NCBI RefSeq assembly: GCF_003634965.1
Contig: NZ_RBXP01000018.1
Coordinates: 62,001 to 126,000, forward strand
DNA length: 64,000 bases
From: Azonexus fungiphilus
GTDB taxonomy: Bacteria > Pseudomonadota > Gammaproteobacteria > Burkholderiales > Rhodocyclaceae
Reading direction: 5' to 3'
Shown: in pieces, positions 1 to 7,346 of the stretch
Layout of the letters: each line of letters starts with the position of its first letter
How positions within the stretch are numbered: position 1 is the stretch's first letter
Notes under the pieces: model-generated
Seen by the model: the letters and a program-made list of their open reading frames with translations, nothing else
Database searches by the model: none
Told to the model about the DNA's origin: nothing
Program-made: the position numbers and the translations under genes

Positions 1-1799
1 AGGCGATGCAGGTCGCCGGCTGGGAACGGACGACGCTCTACGGGATCGTCATCAACCCGAAGCGGCGCATCCACTACGGCCCGCTGGCGCCGGCCGAGGC
101 GCGCGAGATTTTCATCCGCCAGGGGCTGGTCGGCGAGGAGATCGAGGAAAGCTTTGCCAAGCGCTGGCCCTTCTTTCAGCACAACCAGAAGCAGATTCGC
201 GAGATCGAGAAGATCGAGCACAAGCAGCGCCGCCAGGACGTGCTGGTCGACGACGAACTGATCTTCGCCTTCTACGATCACATCATTCCGGAAGACATCC
301 ACAACGGCGCGACCTTCGACCACTGGCGCAAGAGCGCCGAGCAGGAAAACCCCAAGCTGCTCTTCCTGGCCAAGGACGACCTGATGCGCCACTCGGCGGC
401 CGGTGTCACCACCGAGGCCTTCCCGCACAAGCTCAAGGCCGGCGGTGTGGAGTACGCGCTCACTTATCACTTCGAGCCCGGATCGCCGAGGGATGGCGTG
501 ACGCTGACGCTGCCGCTGGCGCAGCTCAACCAGATTCCGGCAGCGCGCATGGAATGGCTGGTGCCGGGCCTGATCAAGGAAAAACTGGTGCAGTTGATCA
601 AGACGCTGCCGCAGAAAATCCGCGCCAAGCTGGTGCCGGTGCCGGAATTTGTCGAAGAATTCCTGTCGACCGTAGAGGGCAACGACCGCAAGCTCAACCA
701 GGGCATCGTCACGCCGCTGATCGAATTCATCCTCGAAGCGCGCGGCCTCAACGCGCGCGGCTGGGCGGTGACGCCCGACGTCTTCCGCCCCGACGCGCTG
801 CCGCCGCACTTCTCGATGAACTACAAGCTGATCGACGAGCACGGCCGCCAACTCGACATGAACCGCAGTCTGGTCGCGCTGCGCGGCGAATGGGGCAAGG
901 AAGCCAAGGAGGAATTCGCCGAGCTGCACGAAACGCCGTCCGAATACACGAAACTGACAGACTGGACCTTCGGCGAGCTCCCGGAACTGATGGAAGTCCC
1001 GGTCGGCAAGCAGACGGTGATCGGCTACCCGGCGCTGATCGACGACGGCGAAACGGTCAGCCTGAAGGTCTTCGATTCCCCCGAGGAAGCCGCCGATGCG
1101 CACCGCAAGGGCCTGTCGCGGCTGTTCATGCTGCAGTTCAGGGAGCAGGTGAAGTACTTCGACAAGAACGTCCCCGGCCTGACCCAGATGGCGATGCAGT
1201 TCATGGCGCTGGGCAGCAGCGACGACCTGAAGCGGCAGATCGTCGAATTGACGTTCGAACGCGCCTGCCTGACCGAGCCGCTGCCGACCACACCGGAGGC
1301 TTTCAAGGCGCGCTGCGCCGAGGCCAAGGCGCGGCTCGGGCTGATCATGCAGGAAGTCTGCCGCCTGGTCGGCACCGTGCTCACCGAATGGCAAGCGGCG
1401 GTCAAGAAGCTGCCGGCGTTCAAGGCGCACGCGGCGGCCGTCGCCGACATCGAGGCGCAGTTGAAGCGGCTGATCGGCAGGAACTTCGTTGTCGACACAC
1501 CCTTCGAGCGCCTGCAGCACTACCCGCGCTACCTGAAAGCGATCGGCGTGCGCCTCGACAAGCTCAAGGCCAATCCGGCGCGTGACGCCCAGTCGATGGC
1601 CGAGTATGCGCCGCTGTGGACCAACTACGAGCGGCGGGCGATCCAGCTGGCGAAGATGGGCACGGTCGACCCGCAAATCGAGCAATTCCGCTGGCTGCTC
1701 GAAGAACTGCGTGTCGGGCTGTACGCGCAGGAACTGCGCACGCCGGTGCCGGTCTCGGTCAAGCGGCTGCAGAAACAGTGGGAAGGGATGGCCCGCTGA
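1..1799 (+). CDS. hrpA: ATP-dependent RNA helicase HrpA, C-terminal part (5' truncated by window edge)
   Basis: The reading frame is open to the left edge, so only about the last 600 residues of a protein that is normally near 1300 residues are present. The DEAH helicase motifs lie outside the window. What is visible is the C-terminal DUF3418 region of HrpA: a LYG-IV-KRRIHYGPLAP block followed by AREIFIRQGLV at the start, then DLM, a YHFEPG-DGVTLTLPL stretch and a conserved WLVPGL segment near residues 180-200. HrpA is a cytoplasmic DExH-box RNA helicase that in E. coli resolves collided ribosomes and affects mRNA processing. The gene ends one base before the stop of the convergent gene on the minus strand, with no terminator between them. 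Identification is firm; the start cannot be given. Confidence 0.93.
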   Translation, partial: AMQVAGWERTTLYGIVINPKRRIHYGPLAPAEAREIFIRQGLVGEEIEESFAKRWPFFQHNQKQIREIEKIEHKQRRQDVLVDDELIFAFYDHIIPEDIHNGATFDHWRKSAEQENPKLLFLAKDDLMRHSAAGVTTEAFPHKLKAGGVEYALTYHFEPGSPRDGVTLTLPLAQLNQIPAARMEWLVPGLIKEKLVQLIKTLPQKIRAKLVPVPEFVEEFLSTVEGNDRKLNQGIVTPLIEFILEARGLNARGWAVTPDVFRPDALPPHFSMNYKLIDEHGRQLDMNRSLVALRGEWGKEAKEEFAELHETPSEYTKLTDWTFGELPELMEVPVGKQTVIGYPALIDDGETVSLKVFDSPEEAADAHRKGLSRLFMLQFREQVKYFDKNVPGLTQMAMQFMALGSSDDLKRQIVELTFERACLTEPLPTTPEAFKARCAEAKARLGLIMQEVCRLVGTVLTEWQAAVKKLPAFKAHAAAVADIEAQLKRLIGRNFVVDTPFERLQHYPRYLKAIGVRLDKLKANPARDAQSMAEYAPLWTNYERRAIQLAKMGTVDPQIEQFRWLLEELRVGLYAQELRTPVPVSVKRLQKQWEGMAR

Positions 1800-1800
1800 C

Positions 1801-2619
1801 TCAGGCCTGGACGCTGATGTTGCCGACGCCGGCGATGCCGGAGGCGCTGCCGACGCTGGCCAGCGTCGGCGTGATCCCGGCGGCGCTGGCCAGCCCGCTG
1901 TAGAGCTCGCCGCCGCCGCTGAGCGCGGCGTCTACCTGGCGCAGGGCGCTTTCTGCCTGCCTGACTTCGTCCTGTTCCTGCTGGCGGGCTTCGCGCATCT
2001 TGGCCTTGACCAGTTCGAGCAGGGCCTTGAGCTGTTTCGCCGCTTCCTGAAGCTTGTCGCGTAGCGACTTGGCGTTGCCGGTGTTCTTTCCCGCCGGCGC
2101 TGTCGCCGAGCCTGCCTGCGCGCTGTCCTGGCCGTCGCTGTCGCTGCTTGTCTCGCCATCGGTGGCGGCAAGCTCGCCGCTGTCTGCGGCGGTGCTTGCC
2201 GTCGTCCCGGCGGCGGCCGCCGAACTGCCGGCGGTGCTGTCGCCAGCCGTGGCGGTGCTGCCCTGCTGAACCTGGACCGAGACGGCGCTGCCGTTCCCGC
2301 CACTGTCGCCGCCGGCCGCCTTGGCCAGGCTGGCAAGCTCCTTGGCGATCGCCGAGATCTGGCGAAGTATGGCCTTGGCCTGCTCCGGCGGCAGGCCGAT
2401 CAGCATTGCCCGCAACTGCTTGATCCGTTCCTTCAGTTGTTCGACGCGGGCTTCGGCACGCGCCTTCGCGGCTTCCTTCGGGCTGGGCATGGCACGCAGG
2501 CGTTGCAGGCCTTCCTGCATGTTCTGCCATTGCTTTTCCTGGCGCTTTTCCCAGACCTCGCGGGCGCTGGTCGAGGCTTGGGCGGTCTGGGTTGTGGCGG
2601 TCAGAGGCTGCAGTTTCAT
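1801..2619 (-). CDS. Low-complexity, Ala/Ser/Gly-rich protein with helical segments, function unknown
   Basis: A 272-residue protein that I do not recognise as any named family. It has no signal peptide or membrane segment. Residues about 20-105 are charged and look helical (REVWEKRQEKQWQNMQEGL, then many Lys/Arg/Glu with heptad-like Leu). A long Ala/Ser/Thr/Gly-rich linker of about 80 residues follows, then a second helical Lys/Gln/Glu segment (KSLRDKLQEAAKQLKALLELV), and a small-residue C-terminus. I chose the ATG at 2619 over upstream starts because the upstream extension is Pro/Arg-rich and antisense to the next gene. It is divergent from the EI24-like gene and convergent with hrpA at 1 base distance. 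The layout of helix, flexible linker, helix may suggest a scaffold or adaptor, but that is only an impression. Confidence 0.7.
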   Translation of the reverse strand: MKLQPLTATTQTAQASTSAREVWEKRQEKQWQNMQEGLQRLRAMPSPKEAAKARAEARVEQLKERIKQLRAMLIGLPPEQAKAILRQISAIAKELASLAKAAGGDSGGNGSAVSVQVQQGSTATAGDSTAGSSAAAAGTTASTAADSGELAATDGETSSDSDGQDSAQAGSATAPAGKNTGNAKSLRDKLQEAAKQLKALLELVKAKMREARQQEQDEVRQAESALRQVDAALSGGGELYSGLASAAGITPTLASVGSASGIAGVGNISVQA

Positions 2620-2714
2620 CGGGTTCGGATGGGGCGGCGGCAATGCTTGTTCTACGGCGGTGCCGGCAAAAACTTTAAAATGCGCCCTGCGTCCTTTTTC
2701 CCGAAGGTAGTGTG

Positions 2715-3449
2715 ATGGATCTCGTGGTTCTGGCCCTGGGCCGCTCGCTGGCCGACCTGCGCGTTGGTCGGGTCTGGCTCTATCTGTTGCTGCCGGCGCT
2801 GGCCGCCCTGGTGCTGGCGGTGGTGCTTGGCTTCTCGGCGCTCGGCTGGCTGGTCGGCCAGTTGCTCGACGTGCCGCCAATGACCTGGCTGGCGGCCTGG
2901 GGGCTGGTCTGGCTGGCGCATCTGCTGGCCTGGCTTGGCGGCTGGATGGCGCTGTTCGCGCTGGCTTACCTGTGTGCCCTGCTGATCGCCGCCGTCGTCA
3001 TCATGCCCTTGCTGCTCAAGCATCTCGCCGACAGCGAATACCGTGACCTGGCGGCGATGGGGCGTGACAGTTTCGTTGCTGCCACGGTCAACAGCCTGGG
3101 GGCGGCAATTTTGTTCGTCGTCGCCTGGCTGGCGACGATTCCGCTGTGGCTGATTCCCGGGATGTCGCTGCTCATCCCGCTGCTGCTGATGGCCTGGCTG
3201 AACCGCCGGACCTTCGCCTACGACGCCCTGTCGCTGCACGCGACCGACGCCGAATGGGCCTGCCTGCGGGCGCAATACCGCTGGCCCTTGTTGATGCTCG
3301 GGCTGGTCATGGCTCTGCTTGCGCATCTGCCGGTCGTTGGTCTGCTGGTGCCGGCGCTGGCCGCGCTATCATTCGTCCACTTCGGGCTGGAAGCCCTGCG
3401 TCGCCTGCGCGGCGGTGCGATCGTCAGCATTCAGGGAGAGCATTCATGA
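2715..3449 (+). CDS. EI24-domain integral membrane protein
   Basis: A 244-residue, very hydrophobic protein with about six predicted membrane segments (near residues 20-45, 55-80, 80-105, 135-165 as a hairpin, and 195-225). The pattern and the FAYDALSLHA stretch after the fourth hydrophobic block fit the EI24/CysZ-like family (Pfam EI24). Bacterial members are inner-membrane proteins, and CysZ is a sulfate permease, but substrate cannot be deduced here. A GTG directly precedes the ATG at 2715; the ATG is preferred, with GAAGG a few bases upstream. Its stop overlaps the start of the next gene as ATGA, so it heads a three-gene operon with the CinA-like and YbaK-like genes. A TAAAAT hexamer at 2676-2681 could be its -10 box, without a clear -35. 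Confidence 0.85.
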   Translation: MDLVVLALGRSLADLRVGRVWLYLLLPALAALVLAVVLGFSALGWLVGQLLDVPPMTWLAAWGLVWLAHLLAWLGGWMALFALAYLCALLIAAVVIMPLLLKHLADSEYRDLAAMGRDSFVAATVNSLGAAILFVVAWLATIPLWLIPGMSLLIPLLLMAWLNRRTFAYDALSLHATDAEWACLRAQYRWPLLMLGLVMALLAHLPVVGLLVPALAALSFVHFGLEALRRLRGGAIVSIQGEHS

Positions 3450-4213
3450 GTCGTATTTTTGGCGCCGTCATCATTGGCGACGAAATCCTGTCCGGCAAGC
3501 GCCAGGACAAGCACTTCGCCAGGATCGCGGAAATGCTCGGTGCACGCGGGCTGCAGTTGTCGTGGGTCGAATATCTCGGCGATGACCGCCAGCGCCTGAC
3601 CGACACCTTCAAGCGCACGATGGCCGCCGGCGATGTCGTCTTTTCCTGCGGCGGCATCGGCAACACGCCGGACGACCATACCCGGCAGGCGGTTGCGGCG
3701 GCGCTCGGCGTTGATCTTGAACTGCACCCGGAGGGCTTCGAGGAACTGAAGGTGCGTTTTGCCGATGAGGAAATCACCGACACGCGCAAGCTGCTGGTCA
3801 CCTTTCCGCGTGGCGTGCGCATCGTGCCCAACCCGTTCAACCGGATTCCCGGTTTCATGGCCAACGATCACTATTTCGTCCCGGGTTTCCCGCAGATGGC
3901 ACATCCGATGATCGAATGGGCGCTCGATACCTTCTACCGGGACGAATTCAAGGCAGTCGGTGACAGGATTGAAAAGGCTTTCCTGCTAACCGGAGCGAAT
4001 GCCTACGAGAGCGCATTGCTCGACCTGATGGAGCGGATCGTGGCCGCCTACCCGGCGCTGCGACTGTTCTCGCTGCCCTCGCTGGTCGGTCAGGAGCGTC
4101 GCCACCTCGAACTTGGCGTCGAAGGGGCGCCGGCCCTGGTCGACCGGGCGATGGAGGAGATCCGCGTCGAGGTCGAGCAACGCGGCATCACCTGGCGCTG
4201 GCGCGACGCATGA
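3446..4213 (+). CDS. CinA/MoaB-like molybdopterin-binding domain protein
   Basis: A 255-residue cytoplasmic protein with the molybdopterin-binding fold of the CinA N-terminus and MoaB/MogA: GAVIIGDEILSGKRQDKH at the N-terminus and the phosphate-binding FSCGGIGNTPDDHTRQAVA near residues 67-85, where the usual motif is GG-G-T-DD. It lacks the C-terminal nicotinamide mononucleotide deamidase domain of full-length CinA, so it belongs to the stand-alone 'competence/damage-inducible protein A' group, which often occurs as a short protein in betaproteobacteria. The middle block VPNPFNRIPGF and YFVPGFPQMA is typical of the family. Start and stop both overlap neighbours by four bases (ATGA), so translation is probably coupled. 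Its physiological substrate is unknown. Confidence 0.88.
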   Translation: MSRIFGAVIIGDEILSGKRQDKHFARIAEMLGARGLQLSWVEYLGDDRQRLTDTFKRTMAAGDVVFSCGGIGNTPDDHTRQAVAAALGVDLELHPEGFEELKVRFADEEITDTRKLLVTFPRGVRIVPNPFNRIPGFMANDHYFVPGFPQMAHPMIEWALDTFYRDEFKAVGDRIEKAFLLTGANAYESALLDLMERIVAAYPALRLFSLPSLVGQERRHLELGVEGAPALVDRAMEEIRVEVEQRGITWRWRDA

Positions 4214-4695
4214 AGCCGGCCGGGCATCCCACCGCGCAACGCACCCAGCAACTGCTGGCGGCGGCCGGGCTGGCCGGTGCGGTGGTCGAATTCGAGCAGC
4301 CGACCCGGACCAGTGCCGAAGCGGCGACAGCGATCGGCTGCTCGGTTGCCGAGATCGCCAAGTCCATCGTCTTTCGCGGCAAGGCAAGCGGGCAGGCGGT
4401 ACTGGTAGTCGCCAGCGGCGACAATCGCGTCTGCGAGCGCAAGGTGGCGGCGCTGGTCGGCGAAAAGCTGGGCCGCGCCGATGCCGATTTCGTCCGTGCG
4501 GCGACCGGTTACACCATCGGCGGTGTCGCGCCGCTGGGGCATGCGCAGCCGGTCCGTCTGCTGCTCGACCGCGATCTGCAGAGGTTTGCGCGGATCTGGG
4601 CGGCCGGGGGGACACCGTATTCGGTGTTTCCGCTGACGCCGTCCGAGTTGCAGGCGCTGACCGGAAGCGATTGGCAGGATATTCGCCAGGACTGA
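4210..4695 (+). CDS. YbaK/EbsC-family aminoacyl-tRNA deacylase-like protein
   Basis: A 161-residue single-domain protein of the YbaK/ProX/prolyl-tRNA editing superfamily. Visible hallmarks are the conserved lysine in EIAKSIVFRG (about residue 55), the strand VLVVASGDNRV, and the GYTIGGVAPLGH loop near residues 101-112 that lines the substrate pocket. Family members hydrolyse mischarged Cys-, Ala- or Pro-tRNA in trans; the specific substrate cannot be read from the sequence. The start overlaps the previous stop by ATGA. The end lies close to the minus-strand terminator of the phasin gene. Confidence 0.9.
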   Translation: MKPAGHPTAQRTQQLLAAAGLAGAVVEFEQPTRTSAEAATAIGCSVAEIAKSIVFRGKASGQAVLVVASGDNRVCERKVAALVGEKLGRADADFVRAATGYTIGGVAPLGHAQPVRLLLDRDLQRFARIWAAGGTPYSVFPLTPSELQALTGSDWQDIRQD

Positions 4696-4706
4696 CCGGC
4701 GGTCAA

Positions 4707-4733
4707 CAAAAAAGCCCGCGTCGGGCGCGGGCT
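4707..4733 (-). terminator. Rho-independent terminator of the downstream phasin gene
   Basis: On the minus strand an AGCCCGCG / CGCGGGCT stem (8 bp, five-base loop) is followed by a run of seven T. It lies about 20 bases beyond the stop of the phasin gene at 4752, which is the expected position for its transcription stop. Confidence 0.85.
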
Positions 4734-4751
4734 GATCGGGGCGCCGGTGGC

Positions 4752-5318
4752 TTACTTGGCGGCGCTCTTGCGGGCCGCAGCGGTGGCGCTGCTCTTGGCC
4801 GGTGCGGCAGCCTTGGTGGCAACCTGCATGTTGGCTTCGGCGATGTCCGACAGCTGCTTGGCCATCGAGGTCATCTGGTCGAAGGCCTTGGTCGAGGCGC
4901 CGAGCATCGACTGCATGGTGGCCGCGAAGACGTCACCACCGACCGGTGCCGAAGCCTTGGCCTTTTCGACGGCGCTGGCAGCGTTCTTCTGGAAGCTGCT
5001 GTACTGGCTTTCCATGACCGAGGTGACTTCCTTCTGCATCTCGGAAACCAGGTCGTACACGCTGCGCGAGTATTCCATCAGCTTCTCGACGTTCGGCTGG
5101 GCCAGTTCGCTGTTCAGCTTGGCAACGGCGTTGGCATCCTTGGCAGCCAGCAATTGCTGGGTGTTGGCAACCGTCGCGTTGAAGAACTCGCGGGAAGCCG
5201 CCATGTTGAGTGCGGTCAGGCGCTCCAGGCCGTTGAAGGCGGTGCGCATCAGCGCCGTCATGACTTCGGCGTTGGCTTTTTGTGCTGCGGTCAGTTGCTC
5301 GAGGTTCGGGTTGCTCAT
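4752..5318 (-). CDS. Phasin family protein (polyhydroxyalkanoate granule protein)
   Basis: A 188-residue helical, Ala-rich protein that matches the PhaP-type phasin family: an N-terminal EQLTAAQKANAEVMTAL segment, the family-typical NMAASREFFNATVANTQQLL, and a C-terminal Lys/Ala tail (AARKSAAK). Phasins coat polyhydroxybutyrate granules in the cytoplasm and control their number and size. Three ATG codons stand in a row (5316-5324). The GGAG ribosome site directly abuts the first one, so the third, six bases away, is the most likely start; the alternative adds two Met. It is a paralogue of the gene at 5396-5950 (shared LAQPNVEK, YSRSVYDL/EI and AFDxM blocks) and follows it, with a hairpin between that should reduce read-through. 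Confidence 0.93.
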   Translation of the reverse strand: MSNPNLEQLTAAQKANAEVMTALMRTAFNGLERLTALNMAASREFFNATVANTQQLLAAKDANAVAKLNSELAQPNVEKLMEYSRSVYDLVSEMQKEVTSVMESQYSSFQKNAASAVEKAKASAPVGGDVFAATMQSMLGASTKAFDQMTSMAKQLSDIAEANMQVATKAAAPAKSSATAAARKSAAK

Positions 5319-5351
5319 CATCATCTCCAGTATGTTTTGGGCGCTACGGAT

Positions 5352-5380
5352 GAAACGAAACCTCCGCCCGAAGGCGGAGG
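5352..5380 (-). terminator. Hairpin terminator between the two phasin genes
   Basis: On the minus strand CCTCCGCC - TTCG - GGCGGAGG is followed by TTTCGTTTC. The 8-bp stem with a UUCG tetraloop and T-rich tail sits just after the stop of the first phasin gene, so it probably causes partial termination and unequal expression of the two genes. Confidence 0.75.
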
Positions 5381-5395
5381 CCGGAATGCAACAAC

Positions 5396-5950
5396 TTACT
5401 TCTTCTTGGATGCGGCAGCGGTGGCGCCGACGGCCTTGACGGTCGCGTTGGTGGCCGCGGCAACGTTGGCTTCGGCGATCTCGGCAACCTGCTTGGCCGC
5501 CTTGTTCATGTTGTCGAAGGCCGAGTTGGCGGCGGCGATGGCGCTCTTGACCGCGGCGACGGCAACGTCGGAGCCGGCCGGGGCGGACTTGGCGGCCTGG
5601 TCGAGCAGACCGGCAACGGTCTTCTGGAAGTCGCCGAACTGGGCTTCAACCATCTTCGACAGCTCTTCCTGGGTCTGAGCGGAAATTTCATAGACGCTGC
5701 GCGAATAGGCAACGGCCTTTTCAACATTCGGCTGGGCCAGCGAGGCCTGGATCGAGATCGCTTCCTGGACATCCTTGGCGCCCATCAGGGCCTTGGCGCC
5801 GGAGACCGAGTCTTCCATCAGCGAACGGGCGGTATTCAGGTTCAGGGCGGCGATGCGCTCGGCCGAGGCCAGCGCGGTGTTGGCCAGGGACAGCAGGGAG
5901 TCGACGGTCGCCTTGTTGGCGGCTGCAAATTGCTCGGGGGTCTTGAACAT
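5396..5950 (-). CDS. Phasin family protein, promoter-proximal copy
   Basis: A 184-residue Ala-rich helical protein with the phasin signature: FKTPEQFAAANKATVDSLLSL at the N-terminus (a stretch typical of PhaP proteins of betaproteobacteria), AERIAALNLNTARS, ASLAQPNVEKAVAYSRSVYE and a Lys-rich tail (AAASKKK). It is expected to bind the surface of polyhydroxyalkanoate granules. The start is set by a strong TAGGAG ribosome site 6 bases upstream. It is first behind a consensus promoter at 6043-6070, with the related phasin gene downstream. No phaC, phaA or phaR gene is in the window, so the rest of the storage pathway must be elsewhere. Confidence 0.95.
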   Translation of the reverse strand: MFKTPEQFAAANKATVDSLLSLANTALASAERIAALNLNTARSLMEDSVSGAKALMGAKDVQEAISIQASLAQPNVEKAVAYSRSVYEISAQTQEELSKMVEAQFGDFQKTVAGLLDQAAKSAPAGSDVAVAAVKSAIAAANSAFDNMNKAAKQVAEIAEANVAAATNATVKAVGATAAASKKK

Positions 5951-6042
5951 GGGTATCTCCTAGATGAAAAGGTCGTGCCAAACAGTGAAAACTGTCGCAG
6001 TGCCAACTCGTCCAGGCGATGTTGCACCGCACCATGCTCGGG

Positions 6043-6070
6043 ATTATAGATCAGCTTGTCAGCTTGTCAA
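6043..6070 (-). promoter_or_regulatory. Consensus sigma-70 promoter of the phasin genes
   Basis: On the minus strand a perfect -35 (TTGACA, 6065-6070) and a perfect -10 (TATAAT, 6043-6048) are separated by 16 bases. The start point would be near 6036, giving a leader of about 85 bases before the phasin ATG. The full consensus suggests strong basal expression, which fits an abundant granule protein. Confidence 0.85.
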
Positions 6071-6077
6071 CAATTTA

Positions 6078-6092
6078 TTGTGCAGTGCACAA
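6078..6092. promoter_or_regulatory. Palindrome TTGTGC-AGT-GCACAA upstream of the phasin promoter, candidate PhaR operator
   Basis: A 6+3+6 perfect inverted repeat lies 8 bases upstream of the -35 box. It contains TGC-N3-GCA, which resembles the TGC/GCA dyad described for PhaR, the repressor that senses polyhydroxyalkanoate and controls phasin genes. The link to PhaR is inference from position and motif. Confidence 0.5.
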
Positions 6093-6094
6093 TT

Positions 6095-6112
6095 CAAAAA
6101 ATCCTTTTGGAT
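6095..6112 (-). terminator. Weak hairpin plus T-run after lptA
   Basis: On the minus strand ATCC - AAAA - GGAT is followed by six T, about 20 bases after the lptA stop. The 4-bp stem is short, so termination would be inefficient, but it is the only candidate between lptA and the phasin promoter. Confidence 0.4.
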
Positions 6113-6134
6113 CAACAGATTGTTTCCCGGTTGC

Positions 6135-6731
6135 TTATTGAGCGGGCAGTTCGATGCCGCTGGCGCCACGCAATTCGAGTCGCTCGCCGCGAGTTTCCGG
6201 TCGGGCGGCTTCGCTGCCTTTGTTGCGCGGTTGAATGACTGCGCGGACGCGTGCCGGTGCCGACCGTGGGTCGCGGGTTTCGCTGGCGCTGGCCAGGAAT
6301 TTTTCGCTGACTGCGTCGTACCAGACGTAATCGCCACGGACTTCGTCGTCGCCGCTGCGAATGCGGGCGCGGTGGAAAAGCTCGGCGATTTCGCTGTTGC
6401 TGTTGTACTCGATGCGTTCGGCTTCGCCTTCGACATAGTCGTCGCGGCCTTCGCGTTTCTGCCGGAAGGTGGCCTTGGCGCCCGGTGCGGCAAAGGCGAT
6501 GCCTTTCTGGAAGCCGTACTGGTCTTCGCTGATGATGATGCGCTCGGCACGCAGGATCAGCGTGCCCTTGGTGATGACGACGTCGCCTTCCAGAATCTGG
6601 ACTTTTTTGGCGTCGTCGATCGACATGCGTGCGGCTTCGAGCAGCATCGGCTTGTCGCGGTCGGCCTTTTCGGCAATGGCTGGCTGGCTGGCGACAATGG
6701 CGAGGGCGAGCGTGGCGATGCGGAGGATCAT
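6135..6731 (-). CDS. lptA: LPS transport periplasmic protein LptA
   Basis: A 198-residue protein with a Sec signal peptide (cut after about residue 20, QPAIA) and the OstA-like beta-jellyroll of LptA: the strand DKPMLLEAARMSIDDAKKVQ, VQILEGDVVITKGTL, LRAERIIIS, and a FRQKREGRDDYVEGEAERIEY block. LptA bridges LptC in the inner membrane to LptD in the outer membrane and carries lipopolysaccharide across the periplasm. The ATG overlaps the lptC stop by four bases. LptB, the ATPase that usually follows lptA, is not encoded next to it; the next genes downstream are the phasins. Confidence 0.93.
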   Translation of the reverse strand: MILRIATLALAIVASQPAIAEKADRDKPMLLEAARMSIDDAKKVQILEGDVVITKGTLILRAERIIISEDQYGFQKGIAFAAPGAKATFRQKREGRDDYVEGEAERIEYNSNSEIAELFHRARIRSGDDEVRGDYVWYDAVSEKFLASASETRDPRSAPARVRAVIQPRNKGSEAARPETRGERLELRGASGIELPAQ

Positions 6732-7309
6732 GGTTGGGCTTTCGAGGCGACATATCGGCCGCGAACCTGCGACAGCAGTTCGAAGGTCGATGCATTGTTG
6801 TCGATGCGGGCGCCGATACCGGTGACTTGCGAGGCACCCTGGCTGATTTCCACCGGCTGCTCGGTGTGGGCAGTTCCGGCATCCGGCAGTACGGTCAGTG
6901 CAGGCGTTCGGGCCAGCAACTCCGCTTTGTCGGCGGATGCGGCGCGAATGATCTCGACCTGCCGATTGAGCGTCACCTGTTCGCCGCGTGCGGTTACCAG
7001 GGCCTGTTCAGCGGTCATCGTTACCGGCGCCGCGTCCTGGCGATAGGCGACGAGTCTGGGGGCGCGGATTTCGGAACTGTCGTCGTCCGGGAAATGCTGC
7101 ATGTAGGGGGCGTTGAGTCGGTACTTGACGCGGCCGGATTCGTCCAGGCGGCGAATTTCGAAGTCCTCGGCAATCGCGTCAGGATCGTGGGTCAGCCGTT
7201 TTTCGCCCGCATTCCCGCCAGGCGTCAGCGTTGCGTCGAGCCAGAAGGTGAGGGCGGCGATCAGGCCGAGCAGCGTGATCGGGAAAAGCTGGCCGGTCCA
7301 GTTTTTCAT
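6728..7309 (-). CDS. lptC: LPS export ABC transporter periplasmic protein LptC
   Basis: A 193-residue protein with one N-terminal membrane anchor (about residues 7-27, LFPITLLGLIAALTFWL) followed by a periplasmic OstA/LptC fold: DPDAIAEDFEIRRLDESGRVKYRLNAP and HFPDDDSSEIRAPRL are typical LptC blocks (the LptC signature is D--V----t--D--G---y-l-a----h-p). It takes lipopolysaccharide from LptBFG and hands it to LptA. It lies 37 bases after kdsD and overlaps lptA. The small phosphatase gene kdsC, often placed between kdsD and lptC, is absent from that gap. Confidence 0.93.
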   Translation of the reverse strand: MKNWTGQLFPITLLGLIAALTFWLDATLTPGGNAGEKRLTHDPDAIAEDFEIRRLDESGRVKYRLNAPYMQHFPDDDSSEIRAPRLVAYRQDAAPVTMTAEQALVTARGEQVTLNRQVEIIRAASADKAELLARTPALTVLPDAGTAHTEQPVEISQGASQVTGIGARIDNNASTFELLSQVRGRYVASKAQP

Positions 7310-7346
7310 TGCTGATACCGCCGGATCGAGTGTGCGTGGCCAGGCA

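Noticed and set aside
1625..2530. Long Arg/Gln-rich minus-strand frame overlapping hrpA and its neighbour
   Set aside because: Low-complexity frame-shifted copy of the gene at 1801-2619; no ribosome site, no domain.
2676..2681. TAAAAT before the EI24-like gene as a promoter
   Set aside because: Position is plausible but no -35 at proper distance and A/T-rich hexamers are easily found; only mentioned with the gene.
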